Source of the DNA: Pedobacter ghigonis
Lineage (GTDB): Bacteria; Bacteroidota; Bacteroidia; Sphingobacteriales; Sphingobacteriaceae
DNA length: 64,000 nucleotides
Direction of reading: 5' to 3'
Assembly (NCBI RefSeq): GCF_903166585.1
Contig: NZ_CAESCM010000012.1
Span: forward strand, 117,094 to 181,093
Shown piece by piece: positions 9,142-18,311 of the stretch. The notes beneath the pieces are model-generated. The model saw only the letters and a program-made list of their open reading frames with translations. It was not told the origin of the DNA and ran no database searches. Each line of letters begins with the position of its first letter. Position 1 is the first letter of the stretch. The position numbers and the translations under genes are program-made.

Positions 9142-10809
9142 ATGAAAAAAAACTACTACTTTATTCTAATTCTTTCTGTTTTTTTCTTTGCCTGCAAAAA
9201 AGGTGGCACAAACGATCCTGTAGTAGATCCGGTTGCGCCTCCATCAACTTATTCTTTTGCCGATTTAAAAGTAAACGGCACTTACAGCGGCTTTACCTAT
9301 TATGGCTTAAACAATACGCCTGTTGTTAAAATTACCTTCTCTTCCGCTATCAATTTATCTTCTGTTAGTGGAAACATTACCTTAACCGATGCAGCCGGAA
9401 ACACCGCAGCATTTACCCCAACCTTAGAAAATAACGATAATACCGTTGTAATTACCCCTTCGGCATTGCAACCTATTACAAAATATATTTTAAACATTAA
9501 CACTGGCTTGTTGTCAAAAAGCGGGAACAAACTGCAATCGGCAATTACCGTGACCCTGATTACTGCAGTTGATGATACTGACAAATTCGCCCGGATTACA
9601 GACGAAGAACTGCTTACCCTGGTTCAAAAACAAACCTTTAAATATTTCTGGGACTTTGGCCACCCAACCAGTGGCTTGGCCCGAGAGCGTAATACTTCTG
9701 GCAATACCGTTACTTCAGGTGGCTCTGGCTTTGGTATTATGGCCCTGATTACCGGGATTAGCCGTAATTTTATTAGCAGAGCAGATGGGTTGGCGAGAAT
9801 ACAAAAAATGGTATCTTTCTTAAAAACAGCCGACCGTTTTCATGGTGCCTATCCACATTGGCTGGACGGAAATACCGGAAAAGTAATTCCATTTAGCGTT
9901 AAAGATAATGGTGGCGATTTAGTAGAAACTTCTTTCTTAATGGCAGGTTTAATTACCGCCCGACAATATTTTAACGGAGTTGACGCAGCAGAAACTACTT
10001 TAAGAGCCGATATTAACGCCATATACAACGGTGTAGAATGGAGTTGGTACCGGAAAGATAATGGCAATACCTTATACTGGCATTGGAGCCCAAATTACAA
10101 CTGGGATATGAATTTACCCATAAAAGGCTGGAACGAGTGTTTAATTACTTATGTGATGGCCGCAGCATCTCCTACTTTTGCTATTCCTAAAACTGTTTAC
10201 GATACCGGATGGGCACAAAACGGGGCCATAAAAAACGGCAGCAGCTACTATGGCGTTCAGCTTCCCCTAGGAACAGCAAACGGTGGGCCGCTATTTTTTG
10301 CGCACTACTCGTTTATGGGCATTAATCCAACTGGCTTAACGGATGCCTACGCCAATTACGAAACGCAAACTAAAGCACATGCTTTAATCAATTACAATTA
10401 TTGTAAAGCCAATCCGCAGGGTAATTATGGTTACAGCGAAAACTGCTGGGGTTTAACAGCAAGTGATATTCAAGGTGGATATACTGCAAGTTCGCCAACC
10501 AACGATATTGGAACCGTAGCGCCAACCGCAGCACTGGCTTCTATGGCTTACACCCCTACCGAATCGATGCAGGCACTAAGATATTTTTATTACAAGCTAG
10601 GCAATAAAACCTGGGGCGAATATGGCTTTTACGATGCTTTTTCATTAAAAGACCAATGGTTTGCCTCCTCTACCCTGGCAATAGATCAGGGACCGATTGT
10701 AGTCATGATCGAAAATTACAGAACAAAATTAATCTGGAACTTATTTATGAGTGCCCCGGAAGTAAAAGCAGGAATGAAAAATCTTGGTTTTAACAGTCCA
10801 AACCTTTAA
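9142..10809 (+). CDS. GH144-type (glycoamylase-domain) lipoprotein with N-terminal Ig-like domain
   Basis: 555 residues; the lipobox is FFAC (Cys18). Residues of about 30-140 form an SbsA/Big_5-type Ig-like domain (TPVVKITFSSAINLSSVSG). The catalytic (alpha/alpha)6 part starts at LLTLVQKQTFKYFWDFG. In DNGGDLVE, Asp255, Asp259 and Glu262 have the same D-x3-D-x2-E spacing as the key acids of the Chitinophaga endo-beta-1,2-glucanase that founded GH144. Glu332 (NECLI) fits the fourth. Expected role: endo-cleavage of beta-1,2-glucan at the cell surface. The next gene (12-nt gap) encodes a second GH144-like enzyme. Older annotations call this domain glucoamylase, which is misleading. Confidence 0.85.
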   Translation: MKKNYYFILILSVFFFACKKGGTNDPVVDPVAPPSTYSFADLKVNGTYSGFTYYGLNNTPVVKITFSSAINLSSVSGNITLTDAAGNTAAFTPTLENNDNTVVITPSALQPITKYILNINTGLLSKSGNKLQSAITVTLITAVDDTDKFARITDEELLTLVQKQTFKYFWDFGHPTSGLARERNTSGNTVTSGGSGFGIMALITGISRNFISRADGLARIQKMVSFLKTADRFHGAYPHWLDGNTGKVIPFSVKDNGGDLVETSFLMAGLITARQYFNGVDAAETTLRADINAIYNGVEWSWYRKDNGNTLYWHWSPNYNWDMNLPIKGWNECLITYVMAAASPTFAIPKTVYDTGWAQNGAIKNGSSYYGVQLPLGTANGGPLFFAHYSFMGINPTGLTDAYANYETQTKAHALINYNYCKANPQGNYGYSENCWGLTASDIQGGYTASSPTNDIGTVAPTAALASMAYTPTESMQALRYFYYKLGNKTWGEYGFYDAFSLKDQWFASSTLAIDQGPIVVMIENYRTKLIWNLFMSAPEVKAGMKNLGFNSPNL

Positions 10810-10821
10810 CAACACACACAA

Positions 10822-12186
10822 ATGAAACTCAAATTTCAACATTTATTAATACTTACACTTTTTACCTTTTCGGCTTGTGCTCAGGACAAAAAGCAAGGTT
10901 ACAATCCCGATCTTACCATACGAAAAAACTTAACCGACGAGCAATTGCTTGATCTGGTACAGAAACAAACCTTCCAGTATTTCTGGGATGGTGCCGAACC
11001 TACATCGGGTGCCGGCCGCGAACGCTATCATGTAGATAATGTATATCCCGAAAACGATAAAAGCACAGTTGCAACCGGCGCTACAGGTTTTGGTTTAATG
11101 GCTATTTTAAGTGGTATCGACCGGGGCTATGTAACCAAAAAAGATGGGCTAAACAGATTAAATCAAATACTCGATTTCCTGGCTAAGGCCGATCGTTTTC
11201 ATGGTGCCTGGTCGCATTGGATTTATGGCGAAACCGGTAAAGTACGCCCTTTCGGCCGCAAAGATAATGGTGGCGATCTGGTAGAAACTTCCTTTGTTGC
11301 ACAAGCATTAATTTGTATCGATGCTTACTATAAAAACGGTACGGCAGCAGAGAAAGCTTTAGCCAAAAAAGCCGACGAACTTTGGAAAGGGATTGATTTT
11401 AACTGGTACCGTAAAGGAGGCCAGAATGTATTGTACTGGCATTGGTCGCCCGAATACCAATGGGAAATGAACTTTCCGGTAAAAGGCTATAACGAATGTT
11501 TAATTATGTACGTTTTAGCGGCTTCCTCCCCTACCCACACAGTACCTGCCGAAGTTTACCATCAGGGTTGGGCCAGAAATGGTGAAATTAAAACGAATTT
11601 TGATGTTTATGGCCATCCTTTTACCCTTGATTATCAAGGCCAGAAAAACTCGGTTGGTCCCTTATTCTGGGCACATTATTCTTATCTAGGTTTAAACCCG
11701 AAAGGATTAAAAGACCGTTATGCCAATTACTGGGAGAATAATGTAAACCATACACTGGCTATTCACGATTACTGTGTAGCTAATCCAAAAGGTTTTAAAG
11801 GCTATGGCCAAAACAACTGGGGTTTAACGGCCAGCTATTCTGTTAAAGGCTATGCTGCACATAATCCACAGGAAGATTTTGGGGTAATTTCTCCTACAGC
11901 CGCCATTTCATCTATTCCCTACACACAAAAAGAGTCGATGAAGGTGATCAGACATCTTTACGAAGATTTGGGCACCAAAGTTTGGGGTAAATACGGTTTT
12001 TACGACGCTTTTTCTGAAACCGATAACTGGTACCCACAACGCTATTTAGGAATAGATCAGGGGCCAATGATTGTCATGATCGAAAATTACAGGTCGGGAT
12101 TGCTTTGGAAGTTATTCATGAGCAATGCCGATGTACAAAAAGGTTTAACCAAACTGGGATTTGAAAGTCCGGAATTGAAGAAATAA
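10822..12186 (+). CDS. GH144-type endo-beta-1,2-glucanase-like lipoprotein
   Basis: 454 residues; the signal ends at FSAC (Cys19), so it is probably a lipoprotein. It consists of the GH144/glycoamylase domain alone (LLDLVQKQTFQYFWDG). The acid set is conserved as Asp148, Asp152, Glu155 and Glu225. It is a clear paralogue of the preceding protein but lacks the Ig-like domain. It probably degrades beta-1,2-glucan or its oligosaccharides; one of the pair may act at the surface and the other in the periplasm (inference). The gene is closely spaced with its neighbours (12 nt and 28 nt), so it should lie in one operon with them. Confidence 0.88.
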   Translation: MKLKFQHLLILTLFTFSACAQDKKQGYNPDLTIRKNLTDEQLLDLVQKQTFQYFWDGAEPTSGAGRERYHVDNVYPENDKSTVATGATGFGLMAILSGIDRGYVTKKDGLNRLNQILDFLAKADRFHGAWSHWIYGETGKVRPFGRKDNGGDLVETSFVAQALICIDAYYKNGTAAEKALAKKADELWKGIDFNWYRKGGQNVLYWHWSPEYQWEMNFPVKGYNECLIMYVLAASSPTHTVPAEVYHQGWARNGEIKTNFDVYGHPFTLDYQGQKNSVGPLFWAHYSYLGLNPKGLKDRYANYWENNVNHTLAIHDYCVANPKGFKGYGQNNWGLTASYSVKGYAAHNPQEDFGVISPTAAISSIPYTQKESMKVIRHLYEDLGTKVWGKYGFYDAFSETDNWYPQRYLGIDQGPMIVMIENYRSGLLWKLFMSNADVQKGLTKLGFESPELKK

Positions 12187-12214
12187 ACCGGTAACTAAAA
12201 TTTTAGCATAATAA

Positions 12215-13954
12215 ATGAAACATATTCTATTCATCATATTAATCAGCCTCACAATCGGGTCCAAGGCACAGCAAAAAACCTATTGCAACCCGATTAATGT
12301 AGACTATGGCTATACCCCTTTCGAGTCTTTTACCGAATGGGGCCGGCATCGCGCCACGGCCGATCCGGTTATTGTTAACTATAAAGGCGATTTCTACCTG
12401 TTTAGCACCAACCAATGGGGTTACTGGCATAGTCCTGATATGCTGAACTGGAAGTTCGAAGAACGAAAGTTTCTGCGCCCATGGAATAAAACCAAAGATG
12501 AACTCTGCGCACCCGGAGTTGGCATCGTTGGCGATACCATGGTGGTTTTTGGCAGTACTTACACCAAAAATTTCACCCTGTGGGGCAGTACCGATCCCAA
12601 AGGAAACAAATGGTTTCCTTTGGTCGATTCGTTAGAAATTGGTGGTTGGGACCCGGCATTTTTTACTGATGATGATGGTAAATTTTACATGTACAACGGC
12701 AGTAGCAACAACTACCCAATGTATGGGGTAGAATTAGACCGCAAAACATTTAAGCCTAAAGGAACCCGCACCCCAATGTACCTGCTGCAAAGCTGGCGAT
12801 ATGGCTGGCAGCGCTTTGGAGAATACATGGACGATACTTTTCTCGATCCATTTGCCGAAGGTGCCTGGATGACCAAACACAATGGCAAATACTATTTTCA
12901 GTATGGTGCCCCCGGGACTGAGTTTAGCGGCTATTCTGATGGCGTTGTAGTGGGCAGTAAACCACTTTTTGATGGTATTCAGGCTACACCTCAATCCGAT
13001 CCGCTGAGTTATAAGGGAGGAGGCTTTTCACGCGGGGCAGGTCATGGGGCAACCTTTCAGGATAACAACAAAAACTATTGGCACATTTCTACCAGCATTA
13101 TTTGCGTAAAAAATACTTGGGAGCGCCGGATGGGCATTTGGCCTACGGGTTTTGATCAGGATGATGTAATGTGGACCAATACTGCATTTGGCGATTATCC
13201 GCTCTATCTGCCTTCCGAAAGGAAAGAAAATGGCCCGGCAGGTCCGGGATGGATGCTCATCAACTATAAAAAACCAGTTACAGTTTCATCAACATTGGGT
13301 GCTTTTCAGGCCAATAATGCAGTTGATGAAAGCATTAAGACCTACTGGAGTGCCAAAACCGCAAACAACGGCGAATGGATACAGACAGATTTGGGCAGCT
13401 TAGCTACGGTAAATGCCATTCAAATCAATTATGCAGATCAGGATGCTGAGTTTATAGGTAAGCAGACCGGTATTTTCCACCAGTACAAAATCCTTTCATC
13501 AGTTGATGGCAAAAAATGGAGTGTTCTAGTTGATAAAAGCCAGAACAAAACCGATGTTCCGCATGATTATATCGAGCTACCAAAAGCGATTAAAACGAGG
13601 TTCATTAAAATGGTTAATATCCACATGCCTACCGGAAAATTTGCCATTAGCGGCCTGCGTGTTTTTGGTAATGGTAATGGTGAAAAACCATCGCAGGTAA
13701 AAAACCTGATTGTGTTGCGCACCGAAAAAGATAAACGCAGTGCTTACATCAAATGGCAACCGGTTGATAACGCCTTTGCCTATAACCTGTATTACGGTAC
13801 AGCGCCCGATAAACTTTACAACTGCATCATGATACACGATTTTAACGAATACTGGTTTAAAGCAATGGATAGCCAAAAAGCTTATTACTTCGCTATTGAA
13901 GCCATAAATGAAAATGGTGTTTCGGCGAAAACTGCAGTTAAAAAAGTGGATTAA
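12215..13954 (+). CDS. GH43-like five-bladed propeller enzyme with F5/8C and FN3 domains
   Basis: 579 residues with a cleavable signal (about 1-18). The N-terminal part (about 20-340) looks like a GH43-type beta-propeller: an early TADPVIVNYKGDFYLFST and a central GGWDPAFFTDDDGKFYMY supply the acidic positions typical of clan GH-F. A discoidin-like F5/8 type C domain follows (about 360-480; DESIKTYWSA, WIQTDLGS). A fibronectin type III-like domain ends the protein (about 490-575; AYIKWQPVDNAFAYNLYYG). The substrate cannot be told from sequence. GH43 enzymes usually act on arabinan or xylan, which does not match the beta-1,2-glucan reading of the neighbours. Confidence 0.75.
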   Translation: MKHILFIILISLTIGSKAQQKTYCNPINVDYGYTPFESFTEWGRHRATADPVIVNYKGDFYLFSTNQWGYWHSPDMLNWKFEERKFLRPWNKTKDELCAPGVGIVGDTMVVFGSTYTKNFTLWGSTDPKGNKWFPLVDSLEIGGWDPAFFTDDDGKFYMYNGSSNNYPMYGVELDRKTFKPKGTRTPMYLLQSWRYGWQRFGEYMDDTFLDPFAEGAWMTKHNGKYYFQYGAPGTEFSGYSDGVVVGSKPLFDGIQATPQSDPLSYKGGGFSRGAGHGATFQDNNKNYWHISTSIICVKNTWERRMGIWPTGFDQDDVMWTNTAFGDYPLYLPSERKENGPAGPGWMLINYKKPVTVSSTLGAFQANNAVDESIKTYWSAKTANNGEWIQTDLGSLATVNAIQINYADQDAEFIGKQTGIFHQYKILSSVDGKKWSVLVDKSQNKTDVPHDYIELPKAIKTRFIKMVNIHMPTGKFAISGLRVFGNGNGEKPSQVKNLIVLRTEKDKRSAYIKWQPVDNAFAYNLYYGTAPDKLYNCIMIHDFNEYWFKAMDSQKAYYFAIEAINENGVSAKTAVKKVD

Positions 13955-13997
13955 AAGTAAATGCTAAGGCCCGTTTCTAACAGGTATGGAAATAAAC

Positions 13998-14067
13998 AAT
14001 CGTTTATAACGATTAAAAATACGATAGAATCGTAAAGCTATTTAGGCACTCGTTTGAAACGAGCGCC
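13998..14067. repeat. Three short inverted repeats in a row before the GH3 gene
   Basis: AATCGTTTATAACGATT (13998-14014), TACGATAGAATCGTA (14020-14034) and CTCGTTTGAAACGAG with extra GGC/GCC pairing (14045-14067) lie within 70 nt. None is followed by a clear T-tract. They may be RNA hairpins, processing sites or repeat remnants. Confidence 0.5.
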
Positions 14068-14108
14068 GGCTTAAACATAATAAGGAAAAAGAATAAAATA
14101 CACATACA

Positions 14109-16406
14109 ATGAAAAGAGCGAAAATCCTGGTTGTTTTTTTTACAGCCCTCGTACTGAACGCATCTGCGCAGACCAAAAAACCGGTTTCGGCCGAAGAAGC
14201 AAAGATGAATACCTTTATCAATAACCTGATGGCTAAAATGACGGTTGAGGAGAAAATTGGTCAGCTAAATTTGCCAAGTTCTGGTGATATTACCACCGGG
14301 CAGGCCAACAGCAGCGATATAGGTAAAAAGATCAAAGATGGTCAGGTTGGTGGTTTATTCAACATTAAGGGGGTTGAGAAAATCAGGGCAGTACAAAAGG
14401 TTGCTGTAGAAAATAGCAGGATGAAAATTCCTTTGTTGTTTGGTATGGATGTAATCCATGGTTACAATACGGTTTTCCCGATTCCATTGGGCATGAGTGC
14501 CACCTGGAACATGGATGCTGTTCAAAAATCAGCACGTGTGGCGGCCATTGAGGCTAGTGCAAGTGGCATCAACTGGACCTTCTCTCCTATGGTCGACATT
14601 TCGCGCGACCCACGTTGGGGAAGGATCTCAGAAGGTAATGGAGAAGACCCTTACCTGGGTTCGCAAATTGCAAAAGCCATGGTAAAAGGTTACCAGGGAA
14701 AATTGCAGGCCAATAATGAAATCCTAGCTTGTGTAAAACACTATGCGCTTTACGGAGCAGCCGAAGCTGGCAGAGATTACAATACCACTGATATGAGTAA
14801 GGTAAAAATGTACAATGAGTATCTTCCACCTTACAAAGCAGCCGTTGATGCAGGTGCAGCCAGTATTATGGCTTCTTTTAATGAGGTTGACGGCATTCCG
14901 GCTACAGGCAGTAAATGGTTAATGACCGAGGTTTTGCGCAACCAGTGGGGCTTTAAAGGCTTCGTAGTAACCGATTACACCGGCATACCTGAAATGATTG
15001 CACACGGCATGGGCGATTTACAAACGGTTTCTGCTTTGGCTTTAAATGCCGGAGTAGATATGGATATGGTTGGCGAAGGTTTCTTAGGCACCTTAAAAAA
15101 ATCGCTTGCCGAAAAGAAAGTTGGTATTGATCAGATTAACAGGGCCTGCCGCTTAATCCTTCAGGCTAAGTATAAACTGGGCTTATTTGCCGATCCTTAT
15201 AAATTCTGCGACGCAAACCGTGCAGAGAAAGAAGTTTTCAGTACCGAAAACCGGAGCGTTGCGCGCCAGATCGCAGCAGAAAGCTTCGTATTACTAAAAA
15301 ACAACAATAATACTTTGCCACTTAAAAAATCAGGCACTATTGGCTTAGTAGGTCCATTGGCAGATAATACCGCAAATATGTACGGTACCTGGAGTGTTGC
15401 TGCTTTATTTGATAAATCGGTAACCGTATTGCAGGGTTTAAAAAATGCTTTAGGCAACAATGCCAAAATATTAACAGCTCGTGGATCGAATTTCCTTGCC
15501 GATTCTGCTTTAGAGCACCGTTATGTAAACATCCACAACCCTACCTATAAGCACGATTCGCGCACAGAAGCAGAGATGATTCAGGAAGCTTTAGAGGTTG
15601 CGAAAAAATCGGATGTGATTGTAGCGACCATGGGTGAAGGTTCTGAGTTTAGCGGAGAGAGCAGCAGTGTTACCGATATCCAGATTCCTGAAACACAAAA
15701 AAACCTGTTAAAAGCTTTGGCTAAAACCGGTAAACCTGTGGTTTTGGTGTTATTTACGGGCCGCCCATTGGCATTAAAGTGGGAGGAAGAAAATATACCT
15801 GCCATTTTAAATGTTTGGTTTCCGGGTAGCGAAGCAGGTAGTGCCATTGCCGATGTACTTTTTGGCGATGTGAACCCTTCGGGTAAATTAAGTGCTACTT
15901 TTCCTCAAAATGTTGGTCAGGTACCACTTTATTATGCACACAAAAACACTGGCCGCCCATTGGCCGAAGGTAAATGGTTCGAAAAGTTCCGTTCTAATTA
16001 TTTAGATGTGAGCAATGATCCCTTATACCCATTTGGTTTCGGTTTAAGCTATACCACATTTAATTACAGCGATATTAAATTAAGTTCAAATACTTTAACC
16101 AAAGGCAAATCGATTAACGCATCTGTTACCTTAAGCAATACCGGCAAATACGATGGTCAGGAGGTAGTACAGTTGTATATCCGCGATTTGGTGGGTAGCA
16201 TTACCCGTCCGGTGAAAGAATTAAAAGGTTTCCAGAAAGTAAGTTTAAAGGCTGGCGAAAGCAAAACCATCACCTTTACCCTTACCGAAAACGACCTTAA
16301 ATTCTACAACTCAGATTTAAAGTTTGTAGCAGAGCCCGGCGATTTTAAAGTATTCATTGGTACTAACTCACGCGATGTAAAAGAAGCATCTTTTGCACTG
16401 AAATAA
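14109..16406 (+). CDS. bglX: GH3 beta-glucosidase (BglX type)
   Basis: 765 residues with a signal peptide ending near ASAQ, so periplasmic. The layout is the standard one: an N-terminal TIM barrel with KHYALYGAAEAGRDYN and the nucleophile Asp289 in VVTDYTGI; an alpha/beta sandwich with GEGSEFSGES, in which Glu517 is the likely acid/base; and a C-terminal FnIII-like domain (GQEVVQLYIRD). GH3 enzymes remove terminal beta-linked glucose. Next to GH144 genes it is expected to hydrolyse sophorose and longer beta-1,2-glucooligosaccharides, as the Bacteroides GH3 enzyme paired with GH144 does (family knowledge; the specificity here is inferred). Confidence 0.92.
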   Translation: MKRAKILVVFFTALVLNASAQTKKPVSAEEAKMNTFINNLMAKMTVEEKIGQLNLPSSGDITTGQANSSDIGKKIKDGQVGGLFNIKGVEKIRAVQKVAVENSRMKIPLLFGMDVIHGYNTVFPIPLGMSATWNMDAVQKSARVAAIEASASGINWTFSPMVDISRDPRWGRISEGNGEDPYLGSQIAKAMVKGYQGKLQANNEILACVKHYALYGAAEAGRDYNTTDMSKVKMYNEYLPPYKAAVDAGAASIMASFNEVDGIPATGSKWLMTEVLRNQWGFKGFVVTDYTGIPEMIAHGMGDLQTVSALALNAGVDMDMVGEGFLGTLKKSLAEKKVGIDQINRACRLILQAKYKLGLFADPYKFCDANRAEKEVFSTENRSVARQIAAESFVLLKNNNNTLPLKKSGTIGLVGPLADNTANMYGTWSVAALFDKSVTVLQGLKNALGNNAKILTARGSNFLADSALEHRYVNIHNPTYKHDSRTEAEMIQEALEVAKKSDVIVATMGEGSEFSGESSSVTDIQIPETQKNLLKALAKTGKPVVLVLFTGRPLALKWEEENIPAILNVWFPGSEAGSAIADVLFGDVNPSGKLSATFPQNVGQVPLYYAHKNTGRPLAEGKWFEKFRSNYLDVSNDPLYPFGFGLSYTTFNYSDIKLSSNTLTKGKSINASVTLSNTGKYDGQEVVQLYIRDLVGSITRPVKELKGFQKVSLKAGESKTITFTLTENDLKFYNSDLKFVAEPGDFKVFIGTNSRDVKEASFALK

Positions 16407-16427
16407 AGACAATTAGGTTTGGTTGTT

Positions 16428-16469
16428 AACCCTGTGCTATTGCAAAGTAGCCAGGGTTTTCTATTTTTG
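16428..16469 (+). terminator. Terminator after the GH3 gene
   Basis: A stem of AACCCTG-TGCTA with GTAGC-CAGGGTT and one bulge is followed by a T-rich stretch. It probably ends the enzyme operon, which would leave the esterase gene with its own promoter. Confidence 0.7.
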
Positions 16470-16604
16470 TGATAGGAAAGCATAATGATTGATGACCTTC
16501 CCGGCCAGAATAAAAATAAATCAGCCAGGTTCATCGTCAAAAACTACCCCGCAGGTAGGAGACCATTAAGGCTTGCAAACTACTTATAAAACATAAATAT
16601 CCTG

Positions 16605-17384
16605 ATGAAAACTTTTTCTCTCACCATCTGCTTTCTTTTTTCTGCGCTGCTTTTAAACGCTCAGGATTTAAAAAAATACGATAAAGGTAGCTTTATCAAA
16701 GGCAAAGATTCCATTTACTACCGAGTACTTTTTCCGGAAAACTTTAACCCGAAGGAAAAATACCCCTTAGTTGTTTTCCTGCATGGCAGTGGCGAAAGGG
16801 GTAACGATAATGCCAGTCAGCTGGTACACGGTGGCAAACTGTTTTTGAAAAACGATGTCCGCAAAAACTTTCCTGCTATTGTGGTATTTCCTCAATGCCC
16901 GGCAAATGATTTTTGGGCCAATATCAATTTAGACAAAGATGCCAATGGCAAACGGAAATTAAGCTTTGTTGAAGGAGGTAAACCAACCAAAATTATGCAC
17001 GCCTTGCAGGGTATGATTAAAGACTTCCTGAAAAAACCTTATGTAAACCGCGAGCAGGTTTATGTTGGCGGCCTCTCAATGGGTGGAATGGGAACTTATG
17101 AGCTGCTGAGAAGAGAGCGTCGCAAATTTGCTGCAGCAATTGCCATTTGTGGTGGCGACAATACCAATAACATCGAAAAATACAAAAAAACGCCGCTATG
17201 GATTTTCCATGGTGCAAAAGACGATATTGTAGATCCGGCACTATCCATCGCCATTGCCGAACGCTTAAAAACCGTTGGCGACGAGGTTAAGTTTTCGCTT
17301 TATCCAAATGCTAACCACAACAGCTGGGACAGCGCATTTGCAGAGCCAGAATTATTGCCCTGGTTATTTTCGCATAAGAAATAG
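16605..17384 (+). CDS. Secreted alpha/beta-hydrolase (CE1/PHB-depolymerase-like esterase)
   Basis: 259 residues; the signal peptide ends near LNAQ. The fold is an alpha/beta hydrolase: the oxyanion strand VVFLHGSGERGNDN, the nucleophile elbow GLSMGG (Ser158), an Asp in GAKDDIVDP and a His in NANHNSW complete the triad. Proteins of this type are labelled esterase, dienelactone hydrolase-like or phospholipase in PULs, where they remove acyl groups from glycans. It lies 199 nt after the GH3 gene and beyond a terminator, so it may be a separate unit at the end of the PUL. Its substrate is unknown. Confidence 0.8.
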   Translation: MKTFSLTICFLFSALLLNAQDLKKYDKGSFIKGKDSIYYRVLFPENFNPKEKYPLVVFLHGSGERGNDNASQLVHGGKLFLKNDVRKNFPAIVVFPQCPANDFWANINLDKDANGKRKLSFVEGGKPTKIMHALQGMIKDFLKKPYVNREQVYVGGLSMGGMGTYELLRRERRKFAAAIAICGGDNTNNIEKYKKTPLWIFHGAKDDIVDPALSIAIAERLKTVGDEVKFSLYPNANHNSWDSAFAEPELLPWLFSHKK

Positions 17385-17390
17385 TTTATC

Positions 17391-17423
17391 AGACCTTACA
17401 GGTTTTTAAAACCTGTAAGGTCT
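17391..17423. repeat. 33-nt palindrome, copy 1
   Basis: This is a perfect inverted repeat: 16-nt arms around a single T, beginning AGACCTTACAGG and ending CCTGTAAGGTCT. Related 33-nt palindromes occur at 32140-32172 and 43519-43551. All three are intergenic. Confidence 0.85.
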
Positions 17424-17428
17424 AAATG

Positions 17429-17465
17429 AAAAAAGGTCTCGACTTAACATCGGGACCTTTTCTAT
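17429..17465 (-). terminator. Terminator after the yebC-like gene
   Basis: AAAAGGTCTCGA pairs with TCGGGACCTTTT (one wobble pair). T runs lie on both sides, so it can act for both the esterase gene and the converging yebC-like gene. Confidence 0.75.
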
Positions 17466-17481
17466 AACATATCAAATGCTA

Positions 17482-18210
17482 TTACTCAGCCATATTGTGG
17501 TAAACCGCCTGCACATCATCATCCTCTTCCAGTTTATCAATCAGTTTTAAAACATCGGCTGCCTGCTCTTCTGTAACCTCGTGGTGCGATAAGGCAATGC
17601 GCTCCAATTTAGAACTTTTTAATTCAATACCTTTTTCTTCCAGTGCTTTTTGTAAAGAACCAAAGTTTTCGAATGCTCCCTGTGCAACAGCGATATCATT
17701 TCCTTCCTCATCGGCTTCTACATATAGTTCTTCCAAACCTGCATCAATCAATTCGAACTCCAGTTCTTCAAGATCTAAACCATCGGCAGGCACAAAACGG
17801 AAAATAGATTTGCGGTTGAAAACAAAGTCTAAAGAACCCGTTTTACCCAAAGTTCCATTGGTTTTATTAAAGTAACTGCGCACATTGGCTACAGTACGGT
17901 TGGTGTTATCAGTTGCCGTTTCAATCAAAACTGCTACTCCGTGAGGTGCATAACCTTCGTAAACAATTTCTTCGTAATTGGCCAGCGATTTATCAGATGC
18001 ACGCTTGATAGCTGCTTCTACCCTATCCTTAGGCATGTTTACTGCTTTAGCATTTTGCATTGCAGTACGTAAACGCGAGTTGGTTTCAGGATGAGGTCCC
18101 GATTCCTTAACTGCCATTACAATATCTTTACCAATACGCGTAAACTGAACCGCCATTTTGGCCCAACGCTTAAATTTTCTTTCTTTTCTAAATTCGAATG
18201 CTCTTCCCAT
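17482..18210 (-). CDS. yebC: YebC/PmpR-family protein (TACO1-like)
   Basis: 242 residues beginning MGRAFEFRKERKFKRW. The conserved core has AMQNAKAVNMPKDRVEAAIKRA shortened here to its ends (AMQNAK, PKDRVEAAIKRA), then EEIVYEGYAPHGVAVLIE and TDNTNRTVANVR, and a C-terminal LIDKLEEDDDVQAVYHN. These are signatures of the YebC/PmpR family. Members were first described as transcription regulators; newer work on bacterial and mitochondrial members links them to translation through difficult peptide stretches. Cytoplasmic. It is transcribed in the same direction as the threonine dehydrogenase gene, 101 nt away. The gap holds an inverted pair of GGTTAACTGTTTAATTG-like words. Confidence 0.93.
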   Translation of the reverse strand: MGRAFEFRKERKFKRWAKMAVQFTRIGKDIVMAVKESGPHPETNSRLRTAMQNAKAVNMPKDRVEAAIKRASDKSLANYEEIVYEGYAPHGVAVLIETATDNTNRTVANVRSYFNKTNGTLGKTGSLDFVFNRKSIFRFVPADGLDLEELEFELIDAGLEELYVEADEEGNDIAVAQGAFENFGSLQKALEEKGIELKSSKLERIALSHHEVTEEQAADVLKLIDKLEEDDDVQAVYHNMAE

Positions 18211-18311
18211 TTTTTTTGTTCTGATTGGTTAACTGTTTAATTGTCCAAACCGGTTAATTGCATTTTGCAACGATTTAAACAATTAACCATTTTAAACAGT
18301 TAACCAAAATC

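Noticed and set aside
9142..12186. Calling the two glycoamylase-domain proteins true glucoamylases
   Set aside because: The conserved DNGGDLVE acids and spacing match GH144, not GH15 glucoamylases.
12215..13954. Reading the GH43-like gene as an alpha-L-arabinofuranosidase
   Set aside because: Only the fold and general acid positions can be seen; neighbours give no hint of arabinan or xylan use.
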